Source of the DNA: Verrucomicrobiaceae bacterium UBA7681
GTDB taxonomy: Bacteria > Verrucomicrobiota > Verrucomicrobiia > Verrucomicrobiales > Verrucomicrobiaceae
DNA: 64,000 bases
Direction: 5' to 3'
NCBI GenBank assembly: GCA_002482965.1
Contig: DLGZ01000053.1
Coordinates: 154,763 to 218,762, forward strand
Shown here: positions 53,584 to 62,052 of the stretch, piece after piece
How positions within the stretch are numbered: position 1 is the stretch's first letter
Layout: every line of letters starts with the position of its first letter
The notes under the pieces: generated by a model
Told to the model about the DNA's origin: nothing
Database searches by the model: none
The model's input: the letters and a program-made list of their open reading frames with translations, nothing else
Made by a program: the position numbers and the translations under genes

Positions 53584-54687
53584 TTACGCTCCCACCAGCA
53601 TGCGCGCCGGGTTTTCAATGCAATCTTTCACGCGAATCAGGAACGCCACCGCCTCCTTGCCATCGACCACACGGTGGTCATAGCTCAGCGCGAGGTACAT
53701 CATCGGGCGGATGACCACCTGACCATCCACCGCCACCGGGCGCTGCTGAATGCTGTGCATACCCAGAATCGCACTCTGCGGCGGATTGATGATCGGAGTG
53801 CTGAGCAGAGACCCGTACACACCGCCGTTGGAAATGGTGAAAACACCGCCCGTGAGGTCGCTGACCTGGATCTTGCCCTCTTTGGACTTGGCCGCGTAGC
53901 CAAGAATGTCTTTCTCCAGCTCCGCGAAACTTTGCTGATCCGCGTCACGCAGCACCGGCACGATCAGGCCGCGCTCCGTACCCACGGCCACGCCGATGTC
54001 ATAAAAGTGCTGCTGCACGATCTCTTCCCCTTCAACACGCACATTGACCTGCGGCACCGCCTTGAGCGCTTCCACCACCGCCTTGATGAAGAAGCTCATG
54101 AAGCCAAGCTTCACACCGTTCTTCTTCACAAAGCTGTCCTGCAGCTTCGAACGCAGCGCCATCACGTTGCTCATGTCACATTCGTTGAATGTGGTGAGGA
54201 TCGCGGCGGTACGCTGCGCGGTGACGAGCTGATCCGCAATCTTTCTGCGCAGCGGGCTCATCTTCTTGCGCGTGACACGGCCTTCCGGAGCAGCCGGAGC
54301 CTTGGCCACGGGCGCAGGCGCGGGCTCAGGCTTTGGCACCACTTTAAATTCCGTCACGTTCGCAGGCTTTTCAGCTTCAACCTTCGCCGCAGGTGCGGGA
54401 GCAGCGGCAGGCGCAGGCTTGGGAGCCTCGGCCTTCGCAGCAGGTGCCGTTGCGCTTTCGTCGATCTGGCCGACCACGGCACCCACCTCGACATCATCAC
54501 CGGCCTGTTTGCCGATGTGCAGCGCACCACTGCTTTCAGCAGTGACTTCAGCGGCAACCTTGTCGGTTTCAAGCGTGAGCAGGATGTCGCCAGTTTTGAC
54601 GAGGTCACCTTCATTGAAGTGCCATTTGGCGATCTGACCACCGGCGACGGATTCGCCGAGTGCGGGTATTTTAATGTCTGAGGGCAT
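53584..54687 (-). CDS. sucB: Dihydrolipoyllysine succinyltransferase (2-oxoglutarate dehydrogenase E2) without E3-binding domain
   Basis: The protein has 367 residues. The lipoyl domain (1-78) has Lys43 in LETDKVAAE. An Ala/Pro/Lys linker (79-136) leads straight into the catalytic domain (from RVTRKKMSPLRRKIADQL, about 137-367), which has FTISNGGVYGSLLSTPIINP and the active-site SYDHRVVDG (His338, Asp342). It transfers succinyl groups from lipoamide to CoA in the TCA cycle. The peripheral-subunit/E3-binding domain usual in bacterial SucB is absent, as in mitochondrial DLST. It lies 36 bp after sucA, in one operon. No lpd gene is in the window, so E3 must come from elsewhere and may need another adaptor. 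Confidence 0.94.
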   Translation of the reverse strand: MPSDIKIPALGESVAGGQIAKWHFNEGDLVKTGDILLTLETDKVAAEVTAESSGALHIGKQAGDDVEVGAVVGQIDESATAPAAKAEAPKPAPAAAPAPAAKVEAEKPANVTEFKVVPKPEPAPAPVAKAPAAPEGRVTRKKMSPLRRKIADQLVTAQRTAAILTTFNECDMSNVMALRSKLQDSFVKKNGVKLGFMSFFIKAVVEALKAVPQVNVRVEGEEIVQQHFYDIGVAVGTERGLIVPVLRDADQQSFAELEKDILGYAAKSKEGKIQVSDLTGGVFTISNGGVYGSLLSTPIINPPQSAILGMHSIQQRPVAVDGQVVIRPMMYLALSYDHRVVDGKEAVAFLIRVKDCIENPARMLVGA

Positions 54688-54723
54688 GACGGGGTGTTGG
54701 GAAAGAATCTTGAACTGGACGAA

Positions 54724-57489
54724 TCACACGCTGAACGCCCCTTCGACCAGGTTTTCCTGTTCGAGGGTGTGAATGGCTTTGGAACCGGCGGCGGGGCTGG
54801 AACTGCGCTCCCGGCCTGAGTAGCGCAGCTTGTGGTTGGAGAGCTCTTCGAGGCGCGGACGGATGTAATAGAAGGCGCCCATGTTGCGCGGCTCCTCCTG
54901 GCACCAGATCCACTTTTTCTGCGCTCGCGGATACTTGGCGACGATCTCCTTCAGCATGTCATAGTTCAGCGGGTAAAGCTGCTCGATGCGGATGATGGCG
55001 GCGTTTTTGATTTTGTGCTCTTCGCGGAAGGCCAGCAGATCATAATAGACCTTGCCGCTGCAAAGAATCAGACGCGTGATGCGCTCGGGCGCGGCCAGCA
55101 GATTCTCGTCGTCCAGCACCTCCTTGAAGGTGGTGCCCTCAGCCATGTCGCTGAGCTTGGATACGCACTTCGGATGCCGCAGCAGGCTCTTCGGCGTCAT
55201 CACGATCAGCGGTTTGCGCGTGCTGCGCTTGAGCTGGCGGCGCAGCGCGTGGAAGTACTGCGCAGGCGTGGTGAAGTTGCACACCTGCATGTTGCCACCG
55301 GCGCAGAGCTGCAGAAAGCGCTCAAGCCGTGCGCTCGAATGCTCCGGCCCCTGGCCTTCGTAGCCGTGCGGCAGCAGCAGCGTGATGTGGCTCGGGCGCT
55401 GCCATTTGCTTTCCGCACTCGCGATGAACTGGTCGATGATGACCTGCGCACCGTTCACGAAGTCGCCAAACTGCGCCTCCCAGCAGACCAGCAGATTGCT
55501 GGTGAGCAGCGAGTAACCGTAGTCAAAACCCAGCACCGCAGCTTCGGACAGCAGGCTGTTGTACACACAGTATCGGCCCTGTTCAGCGGCCAGATTGTTC
55601 AGCGGGATGTGACGCTCCCGGGTCTGGGAATCATAAAACACACTGTGCCGCTGGCTGAAGGTGCCACGACGCACATCCTGCCCGCTCAAGCGCACGCCAT
55701 GGCCTTCCGTGAGCAATGTGCCAAAGGCCAGGGACTCCGCATAGGCCCAGTCGATGCCTTCTCCAGCCTCGATGGCCTTCTTGCGCGCCGCGAGGAAACG
55801 TTTCGCAATCGTCGGATGCAGGTTGAATTCCTCCGGCACTTCAAGCAAGCGCTGGCCGATCCTTTGCAGCGTCGCCAGCTCAACTCCGGTTTTAACCGGG
55901 TTGTAGTCATAGTCCGGCTGCGGCATCGCCATGCTGCCTTCAAAAGGATTGCCGCCATCAGCGTTCTTGTCACGATCCGCCAGGGTCGTGATGCCCGCCT
56001 CCAGCTCATCATCCAGCTCGCGTTGCAGCGCGGCGGAGCCAGCTTCATCCAGCACACCTGCAGCGGCCAGATCAAGACGGAACAGCGTCGCCGTGGAAGG
56101 ATGCTCGGCAATGGCGCGCGCCATGTTCGGCTGCGTAAATCCAGGCTCGTCAGTTTCGTTGTGTCCGTAGCGACGGTAGCACACGATGTCGATGATCACG
56201 TCACGACCAAAAGTCTGGCGGAATTCAAATGCGAGCCTCGTCGCATTCATCACTTCCAGCGGGCAGTCACCATTCACATGGAAGACAGGCGCTTCGATCA
56301 TCTTCGCCACATCCGTGCAGTAGTCTGAACTGCGCGCGTCTTCCGGCATCGTCGTGAAACCAATCTGGTTGTTCACGATGATGTGGATCGTACCGCCCGT
56401 GCGGTAGCCGGGAAGCTGGGAAAGGTTCAGCACTTCGGCCACGAGACCCTGGCCGGCAAAGGCCGCATCACCGTGGATGAGCACGGGGATGACCATTTTG
56501 CGGTCCTTGGTGTCATTCAGCGCACGCTGGCGCGCACGCGCCATGCCTTCAACCACGGGATCCACGGCTTCCAGGTGGCTCGGATTCGGCGCGAGCATCA
56601 CCCCGATCGAATGACCGCCGCTGGTCTGCCTCACCGTTTCAAATCCCAGGTGGTACTTCACATCACCATCACCCGAAACCATGTTCGGCACATAGTTTTC
56701 GCTGAACTCATAAAAGAGATACTCCAGCGGTTTGCGCAGGAAATTGGCCAGCACACTGAGACGGCCACGGTGCGCCATCCCGAGAATGATCTCCTTGCCG
56801 CCAGCGGCAGGCATGGCTTCGAGAATCGTCTCCAGCGCCACCAGCATCGACTCGCCGCCCTCGACGGAAAAGCGCTTCTGCCCCACGAAACGTCGGTGCA
56901 GGAAGCGCTCAAACGATTCAGCCTCCAGCAGCCAGCGCAGCGCGTTGATTTGATCCTGAGCAGCAGGCTTGGCGTCCAGATTACGACCTTCGATGCGGTC
57001 CAGCAGCCAGGCACGCACCTCAGGATGGTGAATGTGCATGAACTCAAAGCCCGTCTTGCCGCAATAATTACGCTGCAACTCCGCAAGCATCGTCTTCAGC
57101 TTCATCGGCTGCCCGTTGCGGAACAGATGCGTCTGCACCTCCTCTTCCAGATCCTCATCCGTGAATCCAAGCCCCGCCAGCGTGAGCGATGGAATTTCCG
57201 GCCCTGCTGCATCGAGCGGATCAAGATGCGCCGCCGTGTGGCCCAGCGCGCGGAAGTTTTGCAGCGCGTTCGAAACACGCATGCGGAAGTTCAGCGTCTT
57301 CTCCGAAAGCGGGGCACCGCCGCCACCGGCGACCTCCGCACCTTTCGTGGCAAGCCGGGCCATGCCCAGTTCAAAACCTTCAAAAAACGACGACCAAAGC
57401 GGTTCGACGGAACCGGCATCTTTTTTCCAGTCCTCATATTTGGACTCGAGGAAATCCGCGTTTGCGCGGTACGGCAATGTAGCACTCAT
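54724..57489 (-). CDS. sucA: 2-oxoglutarate dehydrogenase E1 component
   Basis: The protein has 921 residues. The N-terminus SATLPYRANADFLESKYEDW is the E1o assembly region and fixes the ATG at 57489. The thiamine-diphosphate core contains LGMAHRGRLSVLANFLRKPL, HGDAAFAGQGLVAEVLNLSQ and VNNQIGFTT. The transketolase-like C-terminal part contains LLPHGYEGQGPEHSSARLER and YPLNYDMLKEIVAKYPRA. It decarboxylates 2-oxoglutarate and passes the succinyl group to the E2 lipoyl arm. It is the promoter-proximal gene of sucAB, divergent from a MocR-type regulator that has direct-repeat sites in the shared 193-bp gap. Confidence 0.96.
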   Translation of the reverse strand: MSATLPYRANADFLESKYEDWKKDAGSVEPLWSSFFEGFELGMARLATKGAEVAGGGGAPLSEKTLNFRMRVSNALQNFRALGHTAAHLDPLDAAGPEIPSLTLAGLGFTDEDLEEEVQTHLFRNGQPMKLKTMLAELQRNYCGKTGFEFMHIHHPEVRAWLLDRIEGRNLDAKPAAQDQINALRWLLEAESFERFLHRRFVGQKRFSVEGGESMLVALETILEAMPAAGGKEIILGMAHRGRLSVLANFLRKPLEYLFYEFSENYVPNMVSGDGDVKYHLGFETVRQTSGGHSIGVMLAPNPSHLEAVDPVVEGMARARQRALNDTKDRKMVIPVLIHGDAAFAGQGLVAEVLNLSQLPGYRTGGTIHIIVNNQIGFTTMPEDARSSDYCTDVAKMIEAPVFHVNGDCPLEVMNATRLAFEFRQTFGRDVIIDIVCYRRYGHNETDEPGFTQPNMARAIAEHPSTATLFRLDLAAAGVLDEAGSAALQRELDDELEAGITTLADRDKNADGGNPFEGSMAMPQPDYDYNPVKTGVELATLQRIGQRLLEVPEEFNLHPTIAKRFLAARKKAIEAGEGIDWAYAESLAFGTLLTEGHGVRLSGQDVRRGTFSQRHSVFYDSQTRERHIPLNNLAAEQGRYCVYNSLLSEAAVLGFDYGYSLLTSNLLVCWEAQFGDFVNGAQVIIDQFIASAESKWQRPSHITLLLPHGYEGQGPEHSSARLERFLQLCAGGNMQVCNFTTPAQYFHALRRQLKRSTRKPLIVMTPKSLLRHPKCVSKLSDMAEGTTFKEVLDDENLLAAPERITRLILCSGKVYYDLLAFREEHKIKNAAIIRIEQLYPLNYDMLKEIVAKYPRAQKKWIWCQEEPRNMGAFYYIRPRLEELSNHKLRYSGRERSSSPAAGSKAIHTLEQENLVEGAFSV

Positions 57490-57628
57490 GTAGGGGGCGG
57501 GCAAAATGCTCCCATTCGTTACGAGTGCAAATGCGGAAAGGCACATTTACAGCCATTTTTGCGGGTAGCCCCCCATCCCCTGTCCGGGCTAGCCCTTATC
57601 TCACCTCTGCGCGCCCCTTCCACGCAAA

Positions 57629-57667
57629 AACAATCGCAAACCACCGCCAACAACTGCAAACCATCGC
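57629..57667. promoter_or_regulatory. Direct-repeat operator for the MocR-type regulator
   Basis: GCAAACCACCGC (57636-57647) and GCAAACCATCGC (57656-57667) are direct repeats with 11/12 identity, exactly 20 bp apart. The similarity extends upstream as AACAA at 57629 and 57649. MocR/GabR/PdxR proteins typically bind such direct repeats near their own promoter. The second copy ends 15 bp before the regulator ATG at 57683. Whether sucAB is also controlled is open. Confidence 0.6.
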
Positions 57668-57682
57668 AAGAATCCCTCTCTC

Positions 57683-59119
57683 ATGCCCTCTTCCGCCTCC
57701 CGCGCGGCCCCGCAGCCGCTTTACAAACAAATCGCCCACACCGTGGCGAAGATGATCCACGACGGCGTCCTGCGGCCCGGCGAACGCACCCCCTCCCTGC
57801 GCGCCATCTGCGATCAGCACAGCGTGAGCATGAGCACGGCCGTGCAGGCCTTTGTGGAGCTCGAATCCTCCGGCCTCGTCGAGCCCCGGCACAAATCCGG
57901 GTTTTTCGTCAAAGCCCCCTCCAAAGCCCCCTTGGACCTGCCCGGCCCTCCCCGCGTCCCCATGTCCGGCAGCCTCGGCAACCGTCACGCAAGCCTCTTT
58001 GATGCCGTCGTTTCGGCAAACTTGATCGCCCTCGGCGGCGCTGTGCCGGGCGCGGACATGCTTCCAACCGTGAAGCTGAACCGCATGCTGGCTGAAAAAG
58101 CACGCCACGCCGGAGCGCGTGGCGTCATGTACGATCTGCCCCCGGGCTCGGAGCTGCTGCGCCGCCAGATCAGCAAACGCATGATGAAAGGAGGCGCCGT
58201 CGTCCCACCCGCAGACATCATCACCACCTGCGGCGCCACCGAGGCACTCATGCTTTGCCTCCGGGCCGTCACCAAGCCGGGAGACGTCGTCGCAGTCGAA
58301 TCCCCCACCTATTTCGGCATTCTCCACGTCCTTGAGGCCCTGTCCCTGCGCGCCCTGGAGATCCCCACCGATCCCCAGCACGGCATGCGACTCGATGTGT
58401 TGGAGCACGTGTTAAAAACCCAGCCCGTCCACGCCTGCATCGCTCTGCCCGCCTTCAGCAACCCCTTGGGAGCCACCATGTCCGATGACGCCAAACAGCG
58501 GCTCGTCGTCCTCCTCAAAAAACACGAAATCCCCCTCATCGAAGACGACGTTTTTGGCGAACTGCCCTTTGGTCCCAAACGCGCCCGCACCTGCAAGTCC
58601 TACGATGACTCCGGCCTCGTGCTCTTTTGCAGTTCCTTCTCCAAGACCCTCGCACCCGGCTATCGCGTCGGTTGGGTCGTACCCGGCCGCTACTACCACG
58701 CCGTCCGCATGGCCAAGCTCACCCACACCCTGGCCACCGCCACCCTACCGGAACTCGCCATCGCCGGCTTCCTCGCCGAAGGCGGTTATGACCACTGGCT
58801 GCGCAGCGTCCGCGCCTCCTATAAAGAGAACATCACCCGCATGAGGCGCGCCATCCTCGAAGAGTTCCCCGCCGGCACCACCGTCACCACACCTCAAGGC
58901 GGCTTCCTCCTCTGGGTCACCATGCCCCCCAAAGTCGATGCCATCGACCTCTACGACCGCGCCCTTGCCAAAGGCATCAGCATCGCCCCCGGCCACCTCT
59001 TTTCCCTCGAGCCCCGCTACACCCACTGCATCCGCATCTCCTGCGGAGAACCCTGGTCCCCCCGCCTCGCCGCCGCCATCCACACCCTCGGCACCCTTGC
59101 CAAACGCCAGGCTCTATAA
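57683..59119 (+). CDS. MocR-family regulator (GntR winged helix fused to class I aminotransferase)
   Basis: The protein has 478 residues. The N-terminal GntR winged helix (about 10-75) contains PLYKQIAHTVAKMIHDGVLR, PGERTPSLRAICDQHSVSMS and SSGLVEPRHKSGFFV. A short linker is followed by a fold-type I aminotransferase domain (about 105-470) with TCGATEALMLCL, IEDDVFGELPFG and the PLP lysine Lys321 in CSSFSKTLAPGYRVGW. MocR proteins sense an amino acid or vitamin B6 compound and usually control a gene for its metabolism. The target is unclear here: the divergent neighbour is sucA, and a small membrane protein follows. The initiator ATG at 57683 lies 15 bp after the second direct-repeat site. 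Confidence 0.93.
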   Translation: MPSSASRAAPQPLYKQIAHTVAKMIHDGVLRPGERTPSLRAICDQHSVSMSTAVQAFVELESSGLVEPRHKSGFFVKAPSKAPLDLPGPPRVPMSGSLGNRHASLFDAVVSANLIALGGAVPGADMLPTVKLNRMLAEKARHAGARGVMYDLPPGSELLRRQISKRMMKGGAVVPPADIITTCGATEALMLCLRAVTKPGDVVAVESPTYFGILHVLEALSLRALEIPTDPQHGMRLDVLEHVLKTQPVHACIALPAFSNPLGATMSDDAKQRLVVLLKKHEIPLIEDDVFGELPFGPKRARTCKSYDDSGLVLFCSSFSKTLAPGYRVGWVVPGRYYHAVRMAKLTHTLATATLPELAIAGFLAEGGYDHWLRSVRASYKENITRMRRAILEEFPAGTTVTTPQGGFLLWVTMPPKVDAIDLYDRALAKGISIAPGHLFSLEPRYTHCIRISCGEPWSPRLAAAIHTLGTLAKRQAL

Positions 59120-59385
59120 CCCGACGAGTCCCCCTGAACCTTCGTCCTCAAACTCGATCCTCCCGCTCCGCAAAACCCAGGAGCCCCGCCACCAGAGTTG
59201 ATGGTCGTTTATAGCCTGTCCTTCAACGAAGAAGAATGGTTGACCCTTGTTGTCCAGCCCCCTCTTCACCAGCCTCTTCGTACCTAGTTCGAGCTTTAGC
59301 CCGTCCGGCTTTCCCCCTCTGTACCGGTCGCCAATCCCACCATCTGTATCTGGCCGCCTTTCCAGCCCGTGAGAAGATTCCCCCC

Positions 59386-59643
59386 ATGAACCCCCACTTC
59401 ACTCCCCTGTTCGCCGTCATGAGCCCCGAAGGACTCTTCGGCCTGAAAATCATCGGCATCATCGGCCTCATCATCCTCATCCCCCTCGGCGTCCTCCTCT
59501 ACCGCAATCAAGACCGCCTGTTTGGACGTTCCACCGACACCCCCAGCGAAACCAGCGGCAGCCTCGTCTACGGCCTCGCCCAAACCTGGCTCGTCTACGT
59601 CGGCCTCCTCCACCTCGTCCTCTGGCTCACCTTTGGATTGTAA
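59386..59643 (+). CDS. Small two-helix membrane protein of unknown function
   Basis: The protein has 85 residues. Hydrophobic segments lie at about 16-38 (LFGLKIIGIIGLIILIPLGV region) and about 64-84 (LAQTWLVYVGLLHLVLWLTF), with the polar loop RNQDRLFGRSTDTPSETSGS between. An in-frame extension to 59236 carries no protein-like signal, so I use the ATG at 59386. It lies 266 bp after the MocR gene on the same strand. The gap between them holds nothing I can identify. Confidence 0.6.
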   Translation: MNPHFTPLFAVMSPEGLFGLKIIGIIGLIILIPLGVLLYRNQDRLFGRSTDTPSETSGSLVYGLAQTWLVYVGLLHLVLWLTFGL

Positions 59644-59732
59644 ATCCCCCAATCAGGACGCCTTCGCCCCCTAGCCCCACCTGACAGCGCTCAGATTGAA
59701 GTGCCAAAGCTACGGCATGTCGCAGATCACTT

Positions 59733-59751
59733 CTAAATGCCAGTCATTTAG
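59733..59751. repeat. Small hairpin upstream of the RAYT-like gene
   Basis: CTAAATG (59733-59739) and CATTTAG (59745-59751) are exact inverted copies around CCAGT. It lies 38 bp before the transposase ATG. It could be a REP-type recognition hairpin or a chance element. Confidence 0.35.
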
Positions 59752-59789
59752 TTGTTGCTTGCGCCAAATACCCATCCACCTTTCGCCTC

Positions 59790-60926
59790 ATGAACCCCGC
59801 CCAAACCTCTGATCACCAAGCGCTCCCGCTCGAAGAGCAACTCCTCGGGGTGAATGCGAAAACAGGCCTCTATCCCGGCGCGCGTTCCTGGTCGGGCGGC
59901 AGGTTCCGCATTCTCGGCAAGGGGCCGCTGGAGTCCTACTGCTACCACGTCATGTCCCGCACCTGCGGCGGCGAGGTCTTCTTTGATGACGTCGAAAAAG
60001 AAGCGCTGCGTCGCGTGATCTGGCGCATGGCCGAATTCTCCGGCATCAAGGTCGTGACCTATTGCCTCATGCACAATCACTTCCACCTCCTGGCCGAGGT
60101 TCCGCACCGCCAGTCTTGGCTGGAACGTTTTGATGGCCCCCAAGGCGAGGCGAAGTTATTTGAACATCTGCGCACGCTGTACAGCCGTGTTTACCTAGGA
60201 CTGCTGCGCGATGAACTGGCCGATCTGCGTGCACGCGGCATGGCGGTTCTAGCGGAACAGCGGCTGACCGCGCTCAAAAAACGCTTCTGCGATCTCTCCC
60301 TGTTCGTCAAAGAAGTAAAAGAGCGCTTCAGCCGCTGGCTCAACAAACGGCGCGGGCGGCGCGGCGCGCTCTGGATGGATCGCTTCAAGAGCGTGCTGGT
60401 CGAAGGCAAAGGCGAGCCGCTGCGCACTATGGCCGCCTACATTGATCTCAACCCCGTGCGCGCCGGACTCGTCAAAGATCCCAAGGACTACCGCTGGTGC
60501 GGCTACGCCGAGGCCCTCGGCGGCAGCCGCAGAGCGCAGCGCGGCCTGTGCAAAGCGCAAGGCAAACCCGTGGACGGCTGGAAAAGCGCCGGCGCTGCGG
60601 CAGCGTATCGCTGCCTCTTGCACGCCGAAGGCCGCGAGGTGAAGGACGCGCAGAATGAGAACGTAGTGAAACGCGGCGTGACAGCCGAGTCTGCCCGCGC
60701 AGTGCTGGCAGATAAAGGAAAACTCAGCCCCGCAGAACTGGTGCGGCTGCGCGTACGCTACTTCAGCGACGGCGTGGCGCTGGGCAGCAGGGAATTTGTG
60801 GAAAGCATTTTCGAGGCCCAGCGCGAGCGGTTCGGGCCGAAGAGAAAAAAGGGTGCGCGTCGTATGCCTGAGTCAGAAGCCCCCTTTTACACGCTGCGGC
60901 AGTTGCGATTGCAGCCCTTGAGTTAA
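59790..60926 (+). CDS. REP-associated-type tyrosine transposase (Y1_Tnp/IS200-like, RAYT)
   Basis: The protein has 378 residues. The HUH core is in YCLMHNHFHLLAEV, preceded by ESYCYHVMSRTCGGEVFFDD and followed by the helix with the likely catalytic tyrosine, MAAYIDLNPVRAGLV. The C-terminal RVRYFSDGVALGSREFVESI is a conserved tail of RAYT-like proteins. RAYTs are domesticated single-strand transposases linked to REP palindromes. There are no terminal inverted repeats or target duplications that I can see, so this is probably a resident gene and not an intact insertion sequence. It is longer than canonical IS200 transposases (about 150 residues). A hairpin lies on each side. Confidence 0.85.
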   Translation: MNPAQTSDHQALPLEEQLLGVNAKTGLYPGARSWSGGRFRILGKGPLESYCYHVMSRTCGGEVFFDDVEKEALRRVIWRMAEFSGIKVVTYCLMHNHFHLLAEVPHRQSWLERFDGPQGEAKLFEHLRTLYSRVYLGLLRDELADLRARGMAVLAEQRLTALKKRFCDLSLFVKEVKERFSRWLNKRRGRRGALWMDRFKSVLVEGKGEPLRTMAAYIDLNPVRAGLVKDPKDYRWCGYAEALGGSRRAQRGLCKAQGKPVDGWKSAGAAAAYRCLLHAEGREVKDAQNENVVKRGVTAESARAVLADKGKLSPAELVRLRVRYFSDGVALGSREFVESIFEAQRERFGPKRKKGARRMPESEAPFYTLRQLRLQPLS

Positions 60927-60957
60927 TTGCAGGCAACATACAAACTGCGAGCATCAT

Positions 60958-60984
60958 GCCTGGCGGGCTAAGCCCAGCACAGGC
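60958..60984. repeat. Hairpin downstream of the RAYT-like gene
   Basis: An outer stem GCCTG (60958-60962)/CAGGC (60980-60984) encloses an inner stem GGGCT (60965-60969)/AGCCC (60971-60975). It lies 32 bp after the transposase stop and 91 bp from the convergent accD stop. A terminator without a U-tract or a REP-like palindrome are both possible. Confidence 0.4.
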
Positions 60985-61074
60985 TTAATCATCTACCTCC
61001 CAAAGAAAACAGTCAGGAGACCTGCTTTGCTTCGCTGAAGCCAGCGTAAGAGGTTTTAAAACACGGCTTGGGGG

Positions 61075-61911
61075 CTACTTCGCCCCAATCATATACCGCA
61101 GCACTCTCGCCAGCGTCGCCCGCATCTCCTTGCGGTCCACGATCATGTCCACCAACCCGTGCTGCATCATGAACTCCGCCGTCTGGAATCCCGGCGGCAG
61201 GTCCGCATGCGTCGTTTCCTTCACCACGCGTGGACCAGCAAAGCCGATCATGCACTTCGGCTCCGCAATGATGAGATCTCCCAGCGTCGCGAAACTGGCA
61301 GTGACACCACCCGTCGTCGGATGCGTGAGCACGGAAATGTAAGGCAGGCGTGCTTCCGAATGACGCGCCAGCGCTCCACTCGTCTTGGCCATCTGCATCA
61401 GGCTCAGAATGCCCTCATGCATACGGGCACCGCCGGAGGCGGAAAAGACGATGACCGGCTTGCGCTCCGCCGTGGCGGCTTCGATGGCACGGGTGATTTT
61501 TTCACCCACCACGCTGCCCATGCTGGCACCCAGAAAGCGGAAATCCATGATCGCCACCAAAACGGGAATCCCCTCGATGATGGCACGCCCGGTGACAACT
61601 GCCTCGGTCAGCCCCGTCTTCGCCTGGTAAGCCTTGACCTTGTCCAGATAGCCTTTGAAGCCGAGAGCGTTCACGGAATCGAGGTGCTGATCCATTTCCA
61701 CAAAGCTGCCTTCATCCACCAAGCTGACGATGCGCTCGTCTGAAGCGATGGTGAAGTGGTAGCCGCAGCTCGTGCAGACCCGCAGGTTTTTGGCCAGCGC
61801 CTGCTCAAAAAGGCTCTCATTGCACGAAGGGCACTTCGTCCAAAGGCCCTCCGGCATGTCGCGCTTCTTTTCGCCTAAATCATTAACGTTGCGTTTTTTG
61901 AAAAATCCCAT
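61075..61911 (-). CDS. accD: Acetyl-CoA carboxylase carboxyltransferase subunit beta
   Basis: The protein has 278 residues, the usual length. The zinc ribbon has Cys27, Cys30, Cys46 and Cys49 (CPSCN...CTSCG). The crotonase-like carboxyltransferase core contains VVTGRAIIEGIPVLVAIMDF, FLGASMGSVVGEKITRA, FSASGGARMHEGILSLMQM and HPTTGGVTASFA. With AccA it transfers the carboxyl group from biotin to acetyl-CoA to make malonyl-CoA for fatty-acid synthesis. accA and accBC are not in the window. The gene stands alone and converges with the RAYT-like gene. Confidence 0.97.
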   Translation of the reverse strand: MGFFKKRNVNDLGEKKRDMPEGLWTKCPSCNESLFEQALAKNLRVCTSCGYHFTIASDERIVSLVDEGSFVEMDQHLDSVNALGFKGYLDKVKAYQAKTGLTEAVVTGRAIIEGIPVLVAIMDFRFLGASMGSVVGEKITRAIEAATAERKPVIVFSASGGARMHEGILSLMQMAKTSGALARHSEARLPYISVLTHPTTGGVTASFATLGDLIIAEPKCMIGFAGPRVVKETTHADLPPGFQTAEFMMQHGLVDMIVDRKEMRATLARVLRYMIGAK

Positions 61912-62052
61912 GGTAGGTCAGTCGGTATGGCATCCGGCATCATCAGACCTGTTGGTGCGCTCCTCGAATTGCATGTCGCAGGAGTTGCAGGGAGGAATTC
62001 CACCCGGCGTTCACACTGTCAGGCCCGGCCAAAGTCGGACGCGAGAGCGATC

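Noticed and set aside
54832..58002. Long plus-strand frames opposite sucA
   Set aside because: The sucA motifs are unambiguous. The antisense frames are Arg/His-rich artefacts and one runs across the MocR start.
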